Positions 22,027 to 32,699 of a stretch of DNA of 64,000 nucleotides are shown piece after piece. Each line of letters begins with the position of its first letter. Positions within the stretch are counted from its first letter, which is position 1. The notes under the pieces were generated by a model. That model did not search any database. It worked only from the letters and a program-made list of their open reading frames with translations, and was not told the DNA's origin. This stretch comes from Effrenium voratum (taxonomy: Eukaryota > Sar > Dinophyceae > Suessiales > Symbiodiniaceae): the NCBI GenBank assembly GCA_963377175.1, contig CAUJNA010003813.1:269080-333079 (forward strand), read 5' to 3'. A program made the position numbers and the translations under genes.

Positions 22027-24868
22027 ATGCGCACTCTTTTGCAACGGCCACAGAGATGGCGAAGGCTCTTCTCTGCAGCGCCAAATGTACAGAGCAGTAC
22101 AGCTCCTTGGGTCGTGAGGGCGAGCGATCCTGCCTATCAGGACCTTGCTGCATCGAGTATCGAGAAACACGGGTTTGTCATAGTGCAAGAGCTCTACAAT
22201 GAGCAAGAGTTGAAGGAGGTGACTTCGCCTGCAACAAAGCGTGCAGAGGAGGTGTTGGGAGAAGTCGAGGGCAAGCGAGCAAGGTTGGGAGTTGGAAGCC
22301 GCGCAGGCTTTCAGGAGGTGTGCCTGCGGTCACCCGGGCGCTACGATGTCCCATGCGATTTTGCGAGTTTCCCAGATCCGCTGCTGCAGAAGCTGAGCGG
22401 CATAGCCAGCAAAAGCCTGGGGGCGGCAAAGCACGCCTTTGCGGGCCTGGTGCGTGCAGAGCCCAAGTCAGCTGCACAGATCTGGCACGCGGACTCGCCG
22501 CACGCGTCTGCAGAGCACAAGGCCCCGCACCTTTTGAACGTGTTGGTGCCCAATGGCAATGTGACTGATGAGATGGGCCCCACAGAGCTGGTGCCGGGCT
22601 CCCACCTGCTGACGAACCACTTGAGTGACTCCGCGGGCTTCGGCACGGAGCTGCTGTACCAGGCCGAGGGTAACAGCCCCGAGCGCATCGGATCTGAGGA
22701 GAAACCGGTGGCGGCCGCCATGGAGGCGGGCTCAGTGCTGATCTTCGACGACCGGGTTTTGCATCGGGGCGGCCACAACCGCGCGGCCTGCAATCGGGAC
22801 GTCACATTTTTCAGCTACCGGCAGGAGGGCTTCATGCCCTCCACGCACTACGAGTCGGTGCGGTCGCTGGCCACCTACAATCACAGCTGCATGGCAGAAG
22901 CCGTGCGGGGGGAGTTCCCAGGTCTCAGAGGCGGCGAGGCCATTCTGGCAGACGGCGCCAGCGGATCCCAGCTGCATCAGTCCGTGATCGACGCCATGGT
23001 CGAGCAGCTGCGATACGGCATCGCCAACATCGGCGGCAGCTACGATTCCAGCCGCAGGGCGGAGGCCGCGGTGAGCAGCGCACGGAGCGCCATGGCGGAT
23101 TTCCTGACCTGCAGCGAGCAGGAAATCGCCTTTGGGCCCAGCATGACAGCGCTGGCCTACCACTTGGCGCGATCTTTTCGCAATGGCCAGGTGTTGCAGC
23201 CGGGCGACAATGTGGTGTTGGACCCCATTAGTCACGGGGCGAACGTATGGACCTGGGTCCAGCTGGCGAAGTCTGCGGGAGCTGAAGTTCGGTGGCTGCC
23301 TGTCGGACCTCACTGCGCGTTGGATACCGAACGATTAGCTGCGGTCATTGACCATCGAACTCGACTGGTGGCTATGGGAGCTGCATCAAATGCAGTGGGA
23401 ACAGTCCACGACATCACATCTATTTGCCATGCTAGCCGAGAACTTTCTGGCGAAAGAGCTTGGACATTTGTTGATGCACCTCAGCTTAAGGTTTGGAGTT
23501 TGGAGCATGGAAAGCAGGCTTTCCAATGAATCATGTCTCATGTTCAACTGTGTTGCGATAGAAATGACCGACGGGACTGAACACAGGACATCCTTTCAGT
23601 CCAATCAGAACATCACACCACCAAAGTATCAATCACCAGCAATTTGAAAAGTGCCGATGAAAGACCCAACCCGCAAAGAGAGGAGCTTTGATGTAACATA
23701 GCATCTAAGAGTCACAAACCTAATACCGCACGCAGCCACTTGTACAGCCTTTGCTGCTGAACCGGACCCGTCGGAACTGTATGTGGCAAGGCTATGCTCT
23801 AACACACAGCACTTCATGGCAAATTTCGCGTGACCAAGGCTGTGCACTTTGCACCCCATGGGCACCTCAACGTGCAAAGCATCGGCGCGCGCCTCAAGTG
23901 GGCGACCAAAATTTGCCGCGCCCGCGCGCTGAGGCTGCGATTTCCTGGCATGCTCTCCGTACAAGTTCTTTGGGCCACACTCAGGCAGATCGCGTGGAAT
24001 CAGCCAAATGGAAATCAGCGCTGCTGTCAGGCGTTCTCTACGGCCGGAGTGAAAAGTTGCAGTCCTTGCCCGCAGATCGCTTGGAGCCTGGGCTGCATCG
24101 AGGTTTTCCGCCTACGCGAATTTGGGTTTTGGTTTTGATGCAGGTCTTGGATATCGGGAAGGGGCCCAAAACCCAGACTCGCGGCCTGGGAGGATTTTCA
24201 TTCCATTTTTTGTGGGGGGAAACGTGTTGAATGTGGGAATGGGATTTGTCGGTGCCGCTCGAGCGTAGCTGTGCTAAGGATTGTTCAGACAACTCCTTGC
24301 CCAGCGCGGAAAACTGCAACATGTCCCGGTGGGAACTCGGCACCCAGAACTACGAGGCACGCTGTGCGCTGCCCAAATGTCCAGTGGTTACAGAGGCAAT
24401 CTTTCAGAATTCAAGCCGCACAAAGAAGCTGATGATTTGCTTGACCGTTTTGGAACCAGAGAGGTGTGAGGTCATTGATTGTCAGGCACTCGCCGGCGTT
24501 GCAGCAGTGCAGGACCCAGACGCGTTTTCTTGGTGAAAGAAGAGCAGAGTTGGCCATCTCAGGCCGTAGAGTACCTGGCCGCAGTCGGCGATCGTTTCGG
24601 GGGAGCTGTTCCGGGCTCCTCGCGCACAGAGCGCTTGGAGACAGGCGTGGGTGAGAAACTGATCCCTTGCGAAAAGGCAGAAGATTTGATTTCCGGCTTC
24701 GATTTCAGTCTTTGGTAATGATTCAAGGGACCGGCCAGCGAGCTGAGAATAGCAATGACTGGGTGGAGAGGAGGAAAACAGTGGTGCTGAACGAATGTAC
24801 GCGTGCCAGGCTTCCGTGCCATCACCGCTCACGAGAATGAGCTGAAGCAGCGATTTCTGGTGGGGCTG
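22027..24868 (+). CDS. PhyH-like dioxygenase fused to class V aminotransferase
   Basis: Eight exons: 22027-23475, 23839-23884, 23934-23984, 24031-24102, 24289-24356, 24486-24512, 24563-24644, 24810-24868; 618 codons with phases consistent at every junction. Start is the ATG at 22027; residues 1-20 (Arg-rich, RRLFSAAP) resemble a mitochondrial presequence. Residues 35-275 are a phytanoyl-CoA-dioxygenase-like 2OG-Fe(II) domain with HxD at H154/D156, distal H246 and a candidate 2-oxoglutarate arginine R257. Residues 295-618 are a class V aminotransferase of the cysteine-desulfurase-like type: LADGASGSQ, NIGGSYDSSRR, H403, D483 (ring-nitrogen Asp), SPYKFFGPH with Schiff-base K509, and GTQNYEALAGVAA. 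The donor after exon 4 is GT, the others GC or GA. The last 90-100 residues of the family are missing before the repeat at 25.0 kb, so the gene is truncated here or continues in exons not found. Substrate unknown. Confidence 0.8.
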
Positions 24869-25024
24869 GCAGTTGGGCTGAAGCAGACTCTTGGGCGGTG
24901 CACTCACTTCAATTGACCATGAACCTGGCTCTTCTTATGACATAATCAGCTGGCAACCCCCACCTCTTCCATTGAGGGTGAGCTATTTCTTGGTTTTTGT
25001 TCGCATTCCGCCAAGCGCAACCAT
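24869..25024. other. Short non-coding gap before the GGCT repeat
   Basis: Follows the last aminotransferase exon that could be found. The terminal part of that domain is not seen here in any frame. Confidence 0.5.
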
Positions 25025-25500
25025 AGGCAAGCAGGCAAACTTGCTGGCTGGCTGGTTGGCTGGCTTGCTGGCTGGCTTGCTGGCTGGCTGGCAACCATAG
25101 GCAAGCTTGCTGGCTTGCTGGCTGGCTGGCTGGCTTGCTGGCTGGCTGGCAACCATATTAATATGCAAGCAGGCAAGCTTGCTGGCTGGCTGGCTGGTTG
25201 ACTGGCTTACTTGCTGGCTGGCTTGCTGGCAATCGTATTATGCAAGCAGGCAAGTTTGCTGGCTGGCTGGCGGGCTGGTTGACTGGCTTGCTTGCTGGCT
25301 CTGGCTGGCTGGCTTGCTGGCTCGCTGGCAACCATATGCAAGCAGGCAAGCTTGCTGGCTGGCTTTGGCTTGCTTGCTTGCTGGCTCGCTGGCTGGCTGG
25401 CTCGCTGGTTTGCTGGCTGGCTTGGCTCGGTGGCTGGCTGGCTGGCTTACTTGGCTTGCTGGCTTGCTTGGCTTGGTGTGGCTGGCTTGCTTGAACCGAC
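25025..25500. repeat. GGCT/GCTT-rich satellite
   Basis: Imperfect array of TTGCTGGCTGGC, with recurrent AACCATA...GCAAGCAGGCAAG inserts near 25088, 25149, 25231 and 25330. Open frames made of Leu/Ala/Gly/Trp on + and Ser/Gln/Pro/Ala on - are artefacts. Confidence 0.95.
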
Positions 25501-25660
25501 CCTAAACTGCCTCCCACCTAAACAAACCCTAACCCAAGCACCAGACAACCCTGAAGCATTCCCAAATCATCCCGGGTGTTAGTTTGCTGGGCGCAGCAAT
25601 TTGCCGGCTAGACAGTCCCTGTCCAATAGTTGAATTTGTGGTAGCTCTGTCGCCTGAGAG

Positions 25661-27709
25661 ATGTCGCGATCCTGCGCAATGGTTGTTGGTGCCAGTGCCT
25701 TGATGAGTGCGGAGGCCTTTGTGGCCACCCCCACCCCTGCCACGCCGCCACGGCAAATGAGCCACCAAGCTGCTTCTACGACGGCGCCAAGTGCCACATC
25801 GGCCTGGTCAGCCGGATCATGCGGGGCAGTGGCAGTGGCTGCTGCCGTTGGCATTCATGCGCGTGGGCGCAAATCCAAGGTCGCTCGTGGAGAGGCGCTT
25901 TACGAGCGGCAGAGGAATGCCTACGCCGATCTTGCCTACCTCAATGATGTCGGCTACTTGCCGGATGGCACACCCATGCACAAGGCGGGCAACGCCATCA
26001 ACCATCCGGAGAGGGTGGGTGCAGACCCACATGTGGATGGTTCTGAGCTTCCTCGGGGTCACTTCCTGAACTCGGTTGGCTACCTGCCGGACGGCACACC
26101 TCTGAATGCTGCAGGCAATGCCATCAACCACCCGGAGAGGATGCAACCAGACCCGCACAAGAATGGTTCACCGCTCCCTGCCTCCACCTACGCCGCGGAT
26201 GTGGGGTACTTGGTGGACGGCACACCCCTCAATGCAGCGGGCAACAACTCCTTGAAGGGTGGGGCGGCAACACAGGCAGCGCCAGTGCTGGCGGCAAGCA
26301 TGCCTTCAACGCCAAGCTCACCTGCTACTATGGCAGATGCTCAAGGCAAGCATGGAGCCCATGGAATTCAATATCCCTACAGCAACCAGAAGGACGTGTA
26401 TGCCGACTTGGAGTACACCAATGACGTGGGCTACTTGCCGGACGGAACTCCAATGAACAGGGCAGGCAATGCCATCAACCACCCTGAGAGCATCCAGCCA
26501 GATCTGCACAATCCGGGAGCTCCGTTGCCAAGAGCGCTGTTCACGAACTCGGTTGGCTACCTGCCGGACGGAACGCCCCTGAACGCTGCAGGCAATGCCA
26601 TCAACCACCCGGAGAGGATGCAGCCAGACCTGCACAACCCGGGTTCTCCGCTGCCCACTTCGGTCTACGCAGCGGATGTGGGGTACTTGGTGGATGGCAC
26701 ACCCCTCAATGCAGCGGGCAACAACTCCTTGAAGGGTGGGGCGGCAACACAGGCAGCGCCAGTGCTGGCGGCAAGCATGCCTTCAACGCCAAGCTCACCT
26801 GCTACTATGGCAGATGCTCAAGGCAAGCATGGAGCCCATGGAATTCAATATCCCTACAGCAACCAGAAGGACGTGTATGCCGACTTGGAGTACACCAATG
26901 ACGTGGGCTACTTGCCGGACGGAACTCCAATGAACAGGGCAGGCAATGCCATCAACCACCCTGAGAGCATCCAGCCAGATCTGCACAATCCGGGAGCTCC
27001 GTTGCCAAGAGCGCTGTTCACGAACTCGGTTGGCTACCTGCCGGACGGAACGCCCCTGAACGCTGCAGGCAATGCCATCAACCACCCGGAGAGGATGCAG
27101 CCAGACCTTCACAACCCGGGTTCTCCGCTGCCCACTTCGGTCTACGCAGCGGATGTGGGGTACTTGGTGGACGGCACACCCCTGAAGGCAGCGGGCAACA
27201 ACTCCTTGAAGGGTGGGGCGGCAACACAGGCAGCACCTCCGGCAAGCTCTTCGATTTCCTCGGCCACTGCTTCAGCACCACAGGCCTTGGCTGCTGCGGC
27301 GTTTGTGGGATTTGCTTCGCAAGTCAGGCGCAGCGGGGGCTTTGAGTATTCGCTCCAGAAGGATTCCTTTGCTGACCTGCACTACGTGAACGACGTGGGA
27401 TACCTGCCTGATGGCACGCCTTTGAACAAAGCTGGCAACGCTCTGAACCATCCTGAGAACGTGCAGCCTGACCGTCACACACCGGGTTCGCCCTTGCCGC
27501 GCGCCAACTTTGCCAACGAGGTGGGCTACTTGCCAGATGGCACTCCCATGAACCGAGCCGGGAATGCCATCAATCACCCCGAGAACATTCAGCCAGACCA
27601 GCACACACCGGGCTCCCCTTTGCCTGCGTCTGCATACGCGGCTGACGTTGGCTACTTGGTAGATGGCACGCCCATGAAGGAGGCTGGCAACAACTCCATC
27701 TCTCGCTGA
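25661..27709 (+). CDS. Plastid-targeted GYLPDGTP-repeat protein, copy A
   Basis: 682 codons, no introns. Residues 1-20 form a signal peptide ending AEAF, followed by VATPTPATPP and a Ser/Thr/Ala-rich segment, a second hydrophobic stretch (GAVAVAAAVG, about 55-64) and a basic stop (RGRKSKVARG). This is the bipartite leader of peridinin-plastid proteins: ER signal, Phe-start transit peptide, then a stop-transfer segment. The mature part has four modules of about 105 residues (starting near 95, 254, 413 and 575). Each has three repeats of GYLPDGTP or GYLVDGTP followed by (L/M)N.AGNAINHPE and a QPD.H..GSPLP linker. Twelve GYL(P/V)DGTP motifs in total. Modules 2 and 3 are a 477-bp tandem duplication. 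Linkers between modules are Ala/Ser/Thr-rich, so processing as a polyprotein is possible. Family and function not recognised. Confidence 0.9.
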   Translation: MSRSCAMVVGASALMSAEAFVATPTPATPPRQMSHQAASTTAPSATSAWSAGSCGAVAVAAAVGIHARGRKSKVARGEALYERQRNAYADLAYLNDVGYLPDGTPMHKAGNAINHPERVGADPHVDGSELPRGHFLNSVGYLPDGTPLNAAGNAINHPERMQPDPHKNGSPLPASTYAADVGYLVDGTPLNAAGNNSLKGGAATQAAPVLAASMPSTPSSPATMADAQGKHGAHGIQYPYSNQKDVYADLEYTNDVGYLPDGTPMNRAGNAINHPESIQPDLHNPGAPLPRALFTNSVGYLPDGTPLNAAGNAINHPERMQPDLHNPGSPLPTSVYAADVGYLVDGTPLNAAGNNSLKGGAATQAAPVLAASMPSTPSSPATMADAQGKHGAHGIQYPYSNQKDVYADLEYTNDVGYLPDGTPMNRAGNAINHPESIQPDLHNPGAPLPRALFTNSVGYLPDGTPLNAAGNAINHPERMQPDLHNPGSPLPTSVYAADVGYLVDGTPLKAAGNNSLKGGAATQAAPPASSSISSATASAPQALAAAAFVGFASQVRRSGGFEYSLQKDSFADLHYVNDVGYLPDGTPLNKAGNALNHPENVQPDRHTPGSPLPRANFANEVGYLPDGTPMNRAGNAINHPENIQPDQHTPGSPLPASAYAADVGYLVDGTPMKEAGNNSISR

Positions 27710-28216
27710 TGTAAATAGTTGGTGAAATAGTTTCAGCTGTGCAACTGGGCAATGCCCAAAGTTTCGATTGCATTGGCTGGCCGTTTCAGATGTAGCTCCC
27801 TTTCTAACGCATTGGGCAGTCCCCTTTGCGAGGCGGAAGGGGGCTTCAAGTGTCAATGAATCAATGAGTATCATTTTTCCGCTGCTTCAAAGCGGCAAAT
27901 AGTTCTAATTAATATACACGAGGCTCGCTTGGACAGAATGCGCAAAGTAGAACGGTCTTTGGTGAGGTCCATCACAAGGGCAGATGCAAGGATCTTCAGA
28001 GCGAGCCCGGATTCCCTGGTAGAAAGTCATGGCCCCGCAACAAGTGTGGGCTCGGCCAATCTGGCTGTAGTGCAGTGCAAGCACGCCTGGCTTCCTACAA
28101 ATCAAGCAATGGCTGCTCTAGTTGCGCAAGGCGAGCCGCAAGACAAAAGCTGCAAGGCCGAATGCATCCAATCGGGCCATCCCCAACTAGCCCTAATCCA
28201 AGCCTAAGCCAACACT
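27710..28216 (+). other. 3' spacer of copy A
   Basis: Near-identical spacer found after every array copy. It contains the sequence CCGCTGCTTCAAAGCGG, a weak hairpin, about 170 bp after the stop. A 92-codon frame at 27929-28207 is also open in the other spacers, but the spacers are too similar for that to argue for coding. Confidence 0.6.
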
Positions 28217-29130
28217 TGATTGTGACCCGCATTAGGCAAAAAGCTGAGTTCAGCACAAGCTCACCCAAGCATCCGAAAGTCGGCCCCTGACTCCGCGAAG
28301 CTGCCAGGAAGGCCTCCACAGCCTGCCCAATGTGCAGCTGCCAGCGCCTCAATGGCCCAAGCTGGAAACTTGAAAGTGAAAAGTGCCAAGTTTCAGCATG
28401 TAGCCGATTTTTAGGATTCCAGCTGGTTTCCAGCTGGTCAGTGTTGTGGGCCAGTTGGTGGGAAGGCATCGCGACGTTGCAATGTTGCGCTCGGGAAAAT
28501 GCAGGCTTGGAGTGGCCGACGCTGCCCGTGCCTCCGATCGCACCTCCACCTTTGCAATTGCGAGGAAAGGTTTGGCTCCCCAGGACGGACCAAGTGCTGA
28601 AGACCGACTGCTCCCTCAAAATTGCAGAGAATATGTGAAGTCGCCAGTGTCAGTGTCACTCGCGTGTAGAGTCAAGCATATCCATAGATCTCAGCCAGGA
28701 GCTGGCCGACAAACTCTGCGAAAGGCCAGCTATTGGGATAAGGATCCGGGAGCCAATCCACGGGCGACTTCAGACTGCTTGCGAACTGCGCCGATGTGCC
28801 AGGGGTGTATGGTGCACAGCTGGCAATCACTACGCTGGCTTGTGGGAAGCGCACAGCGGCGGATTGGCCACGACCTCCACTGGCATGGCTCGAGACTTGC
28901 CTGAAGTGTCTCGAAGCGTCCAGAAATCGGGGCATCCCAAAATTTGCATTACGCTTGAGTCCTATGCTGCCAAGGCCTTGGGCTTTTGCATTACAACACT
29001 TTGGAGGAGGCCTGCAAAGCAAGCTGAAGATTTGGATGATTTGTGCATGCTGGGCAGGTTGACCAGATCCTATCCGCATTGGAGAGCATTTGAACAAGCG
29101 CAAACCCACATCGTATCGCTTGGAAACAAT
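28217..29130. other. Unique sequence between inverted-repeat arm and AT-rich block
   Basis: Normal base composition for the window, with short overlapping open frames and no recognisable domain. It is the only part of the inverted-repeat loop that resembles the rest of the window. Confidence 0.5.
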
Positions 29131-32100
29131 TAATTGAGATCTGCGGCTAGGTTGAGGCTGTCCTTTTTGTCAATCATATTTAATAATTTGACAAATTGAT
29201 TACAAATCCTTACGAAAAGGTGCACCTATAAGCGATAGAATTCAAAAATATAATTTATTATTATTAATGAAACATATATTATAATTCTAAAAATAATAAA
29301 TAATTAAAAATAAAATAATAATATATTTTTCTAATTTTAAATAAATATATAAATTAAATTATTATTAATATATTAATATTATTTTAGAGCTTTTGGATAT
29401 GTTTTTTTAGCTTTATTTTTTTTTATGTTGTTATTCGTTTTTTATGAATTATTTTATATTTTTTGTTATATTGATTGATTTTTTTGTATATTGTTTCTTT
29501 TAGTTTTGTTATTTATTTTTTGTATTATATATATATATATTCCGTTTTTTTTTCCCGGTATTTTGTGTTTTTTTCTTATATTGATTTTTTTTTTGTTTGA
29601 TTATATTTTTATTTCTTTATATTTTATTTATTTATATTTTTTTTGTTTTGTTTTTTAATATTTGCCGTTAAAATCATTGTTTATTTAGTATTTTTATAAT
29701 TGGGATACTTAAAAATATGTAAATTTTAGATAAAAAGAATTTTAAATTAACAAAGAATTGGCAGGTGGGCGGGCGATGCCAAAACCCTTATATAATTGAT
29801 GTATTTTGGGGGGGGGATTAAGGAGGGATTATTTTTTATTCTATCTTAGGTATTTGATATATCGATGAATATTGATAAATTTAAAGAAGAATTAAATTAA
29901 AAGAATTTTATGTTTTTTTTTTAAATGATATATTTAAATAATAATAATATATTATTATTAATAATTAATTGAATTTTAAAATTAACATAATATAATAATA
30001 TATCTAATATACTATTGAAATATGATATTTAATATTAACAAATACTTAATATAATTAATTTATAATATATTTTTTATTGTAATATATATAATTATAATAT
30101 ATATATATTATATATATATATTTATTTATAATATTTTAATTTTTATAGTTTATTATTTTGATAATTTTAAATAATTTTATAGATATTAGATATATAAATT
30201 CTTTATTTCTTGGCAAATTAATTGATATATAATATTAATTATTGTATGTTTTTATTTGTATTTCTTTAATAAGGATATTGGATATACTAAATTATCGAGA
30301 TATTAATATAAATATAAATTTATTAAATTATATATAACATTATTATATTATATTATATATATATATATTAATATATAATATAATATTATAAAATCATATA
30401 TATAATTGAAATTATTATTAAAACATATATAATATATAAGTTAAAATATATTTGAATTAAATTATATATATATATATGAATTTTATATATAAATTTTAAA
30501 GATATTAATTTCAAGAAATGAAATGGTGTTCCCTCATAAAATTCCCCCTCAAAATCATTAAGGATGATTTAAGAATATATTTTTTTTAGAAGGATAATTG
30601 AATTTAATTCGGCTCAATTGGGCTTAATTAGGTTTAATAAGCTAAAATCAGATTTATTATCTAAGATTAATTAATTCAAATTCAACCGAACCTTGCCAAA
30701 CCCAACATTGTCAATTAATCGGTATTTCCATTTGTCCCGACTCACATTTGTGAAATTAATCCACATACTAAAATATAATTCTATATAATACTCGAAATAA
30801 TCAATATTAATATATCAAAATGGAAATCATTCTTCCCCCCTTCCCAACAATTCAAATTTCAGAGAATTTACATCATATTTAACATTTAAAAAAGGTATTA
30901 TAATTTTCCTTTTCTTCTTTATCCTTCCCCTATCCTCCCTTTCATTTCCAGCCCCCCTCCCCTACGAAACTCGCCGAATTTCACAATACATTACTCTCGC
31001 CAAACAAAATTCTAACAAATCTGTTAACTCCCAAATAAATCCCATCAAAACGAATTATAAATTCATAAAACAATTCAAATTCTTTTAATTGTTTAATGAA
31101 AAATAAATAAATAATATATAATTTCCTAATAATATTTCTTATATATTAATTTTTGCATTATTTATTTCTATGTATATATTCCTGTTTTATATCCATTTTT
31201 TTAAAACAAACACATATCCTAATTCGCCTCGGCCCCAAAGGGGCCAAGGGCGCTCAGATCTCTTCTCCAAAGAGAATCTTCGCTTTTCCCCTCCCCCAAC
31301 CCCCTCCCCAACCAAAATTTTGCCGGCCCGCCCCCCCCCGCCCCCCCACCCATGTCGGCTGACCCAAAATCCTATCCGACGGGCCTTGAAATTTTCGGGG
31401 TTCGTCGGCGTCCAGCTCCATGGGTCCATTTTTGTCGAAAATGTGCTGACAAGTACAAAAATCACTAAAAAAATGCTTTTTTGTCCTGAAAAGCATGACC
31501 TCTCCTGCTGGCCAGGCCTATCTGACGTGTCTGAGATTAGGCTCAGGCCCAGCCCAACCAGCAACCCGCCTGCTGGCCAGGCCTGTCAGCCCAGCCCACC
31601 CAGCCTCAGGCCCAAGCTTGTCTGAAACAGGCCTAGCCCAACCAGCAACCCGCCCAAGCACGGCCCCAAGTCATCCAGCAAGCCCAGCCCAGCCTGCCCA
31701 GCCCAGGCCCCGGCGCATCTCGGAGCATGCCAGCCACTAGGCCGGCCCCCAGCTCCCAGCCCACCAACAGGCTCAGTCCAACGTGCCAAAATCAGGTTTG
31801 TCTAACGTGTCTAGGACTAGCCTCAGGCCAACGACCAATCTCACATATCCAAGATTGATCTCAAGTTACACGAGCTACTAAACCTGTCTAACGTGCGTGC
31901 CCCAGCCCCTCAGTCCGGCTGCCCAAGCAGCAGGCCTTGACCTCCTGTTCGCGTCTGGTCCCAAGCCCAACCCCTCAGCCCGCCTGCTGGCGTATCCACC
32001 CGCCTACTGGCGTATCCAGCCAGCAACTCGTCACCCAGCCTCAAGCCCAAGTGTATATAAAACAGGCCTTGTCGTCCAGCCCAAGTTCCAAGAGCGCAAC

Positions 32101-32699
32101 TAGCAGCGTAATCCGGCTGCCCGGCAGCCACCAGCCCACCCATAACTTCGCAATCTCGTAGCTAAGATTAACTTCAGGCCCATCCCAACCAGCAACCCAC
32201 CTCAGCCCAGCCTAACCAGCCCAGTCCCCGACGCATCTCAAGGCATGCCAGCCACTAGGCCGGCCCCCAGCTTACAACCCACCAGAAGGCTCAGCCAAAC
32301 ATAACGACTTCCAAACTAAAACGAGCGACTTCCGAATATCGAGCTAAAACGAGCGAACTAATAGAATCAAAAGTTTTCAGCAAGATTCGGATCTTCATAA
32401 CACCGAATTTCAGTATTCCTAATCCTTCCCTCAAACTAAGAAGGCCGAGGCAGGCAACGCGAACTGTTTACAACTATATCTAAATCTCATGTCTATAATA
32501 TAATTATATTATATTAATATATAATCAAATTATTATAATTTACAATTTAACACATTATATTTAATAAATTACAATACAATTTTAATCTATCAAATTTCTA
32601 TATATATATAAATATATTTTAAACATTTTATTATAATAAAACCATAAAACACAAATTATTATATAAAACAAATCAAAATAAAACACATTAAAAAAAAGA
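29131..32699. other. AT-rich block of foreign composition
   Basis: From about 29170 to 31200 the sequence is dominated by A and T, with long TA and poly-T runs. From 31220 to 32440 there are C/G-rich islands rich in GGCCCAGCCCAACC-like text, then AT-rich sequence again to the junction at 32699/32700. No domain-bearing ORF, rRNA or tRNA was recognised, and it does not look like the cox1 fragment at 13.4 kb. The right edge coincides exactly with the end of the inverted-repeat arm. Candidates are an inserted foreign element, contaminant DNA joined in assembly, or an unusual dinoflagellate repeat. The C-rich islands have a plant-like flavour, but this is only an impression. Confidence 0.75.
31713..32297. 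repeat. Direct repeat within the AT-rich block
   Basis: About 70 bp around GCATGCCAGCCACTAGGCCG at 31724-31790 recurs with a few changes at about 32238-32300. Neighbouring copies of CCCAACCAGCAACCCGCC add to the internal repetition. Confidence 0.7.

Larger units (their letters stand above)
25575..28216 (+). repeat. Left arm of large inverted repeat (array unit A)
   Basis: Covers gene copy A with about 85 bp upstream and about 500 bp downstream. It matches the reverse complement of about 32700-35330 almost throughout, including the 3' spacer down to TAAGCCAACACTT at 28216, where similarity stops abruptly. Confidence 0.9.

Noticed and set aside
23629..23964. 111-codon minus-strand frame
   Set aside because: Antisense to exons 2-3 and introns of the fusion gene; no domain.
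25158..25505. Ser/Gln/Pro-rich and Leu/Trp-rich frames
   Set aside because: Artefacts of the GGCT satellite.
25500..25535. Telomere-like ACCCTAAA and AAACCCTAACCC
   Set aside because: Only isolated, imperfect units; no array, so an interstitial telomere is not supported.
29131..31200. AT-rich block as a mitochondrial insertion
   Set aside because: No cox1, cob, cox3 or rRNA fragment could be read, unlike the clear cox1 at 13.4 kb.
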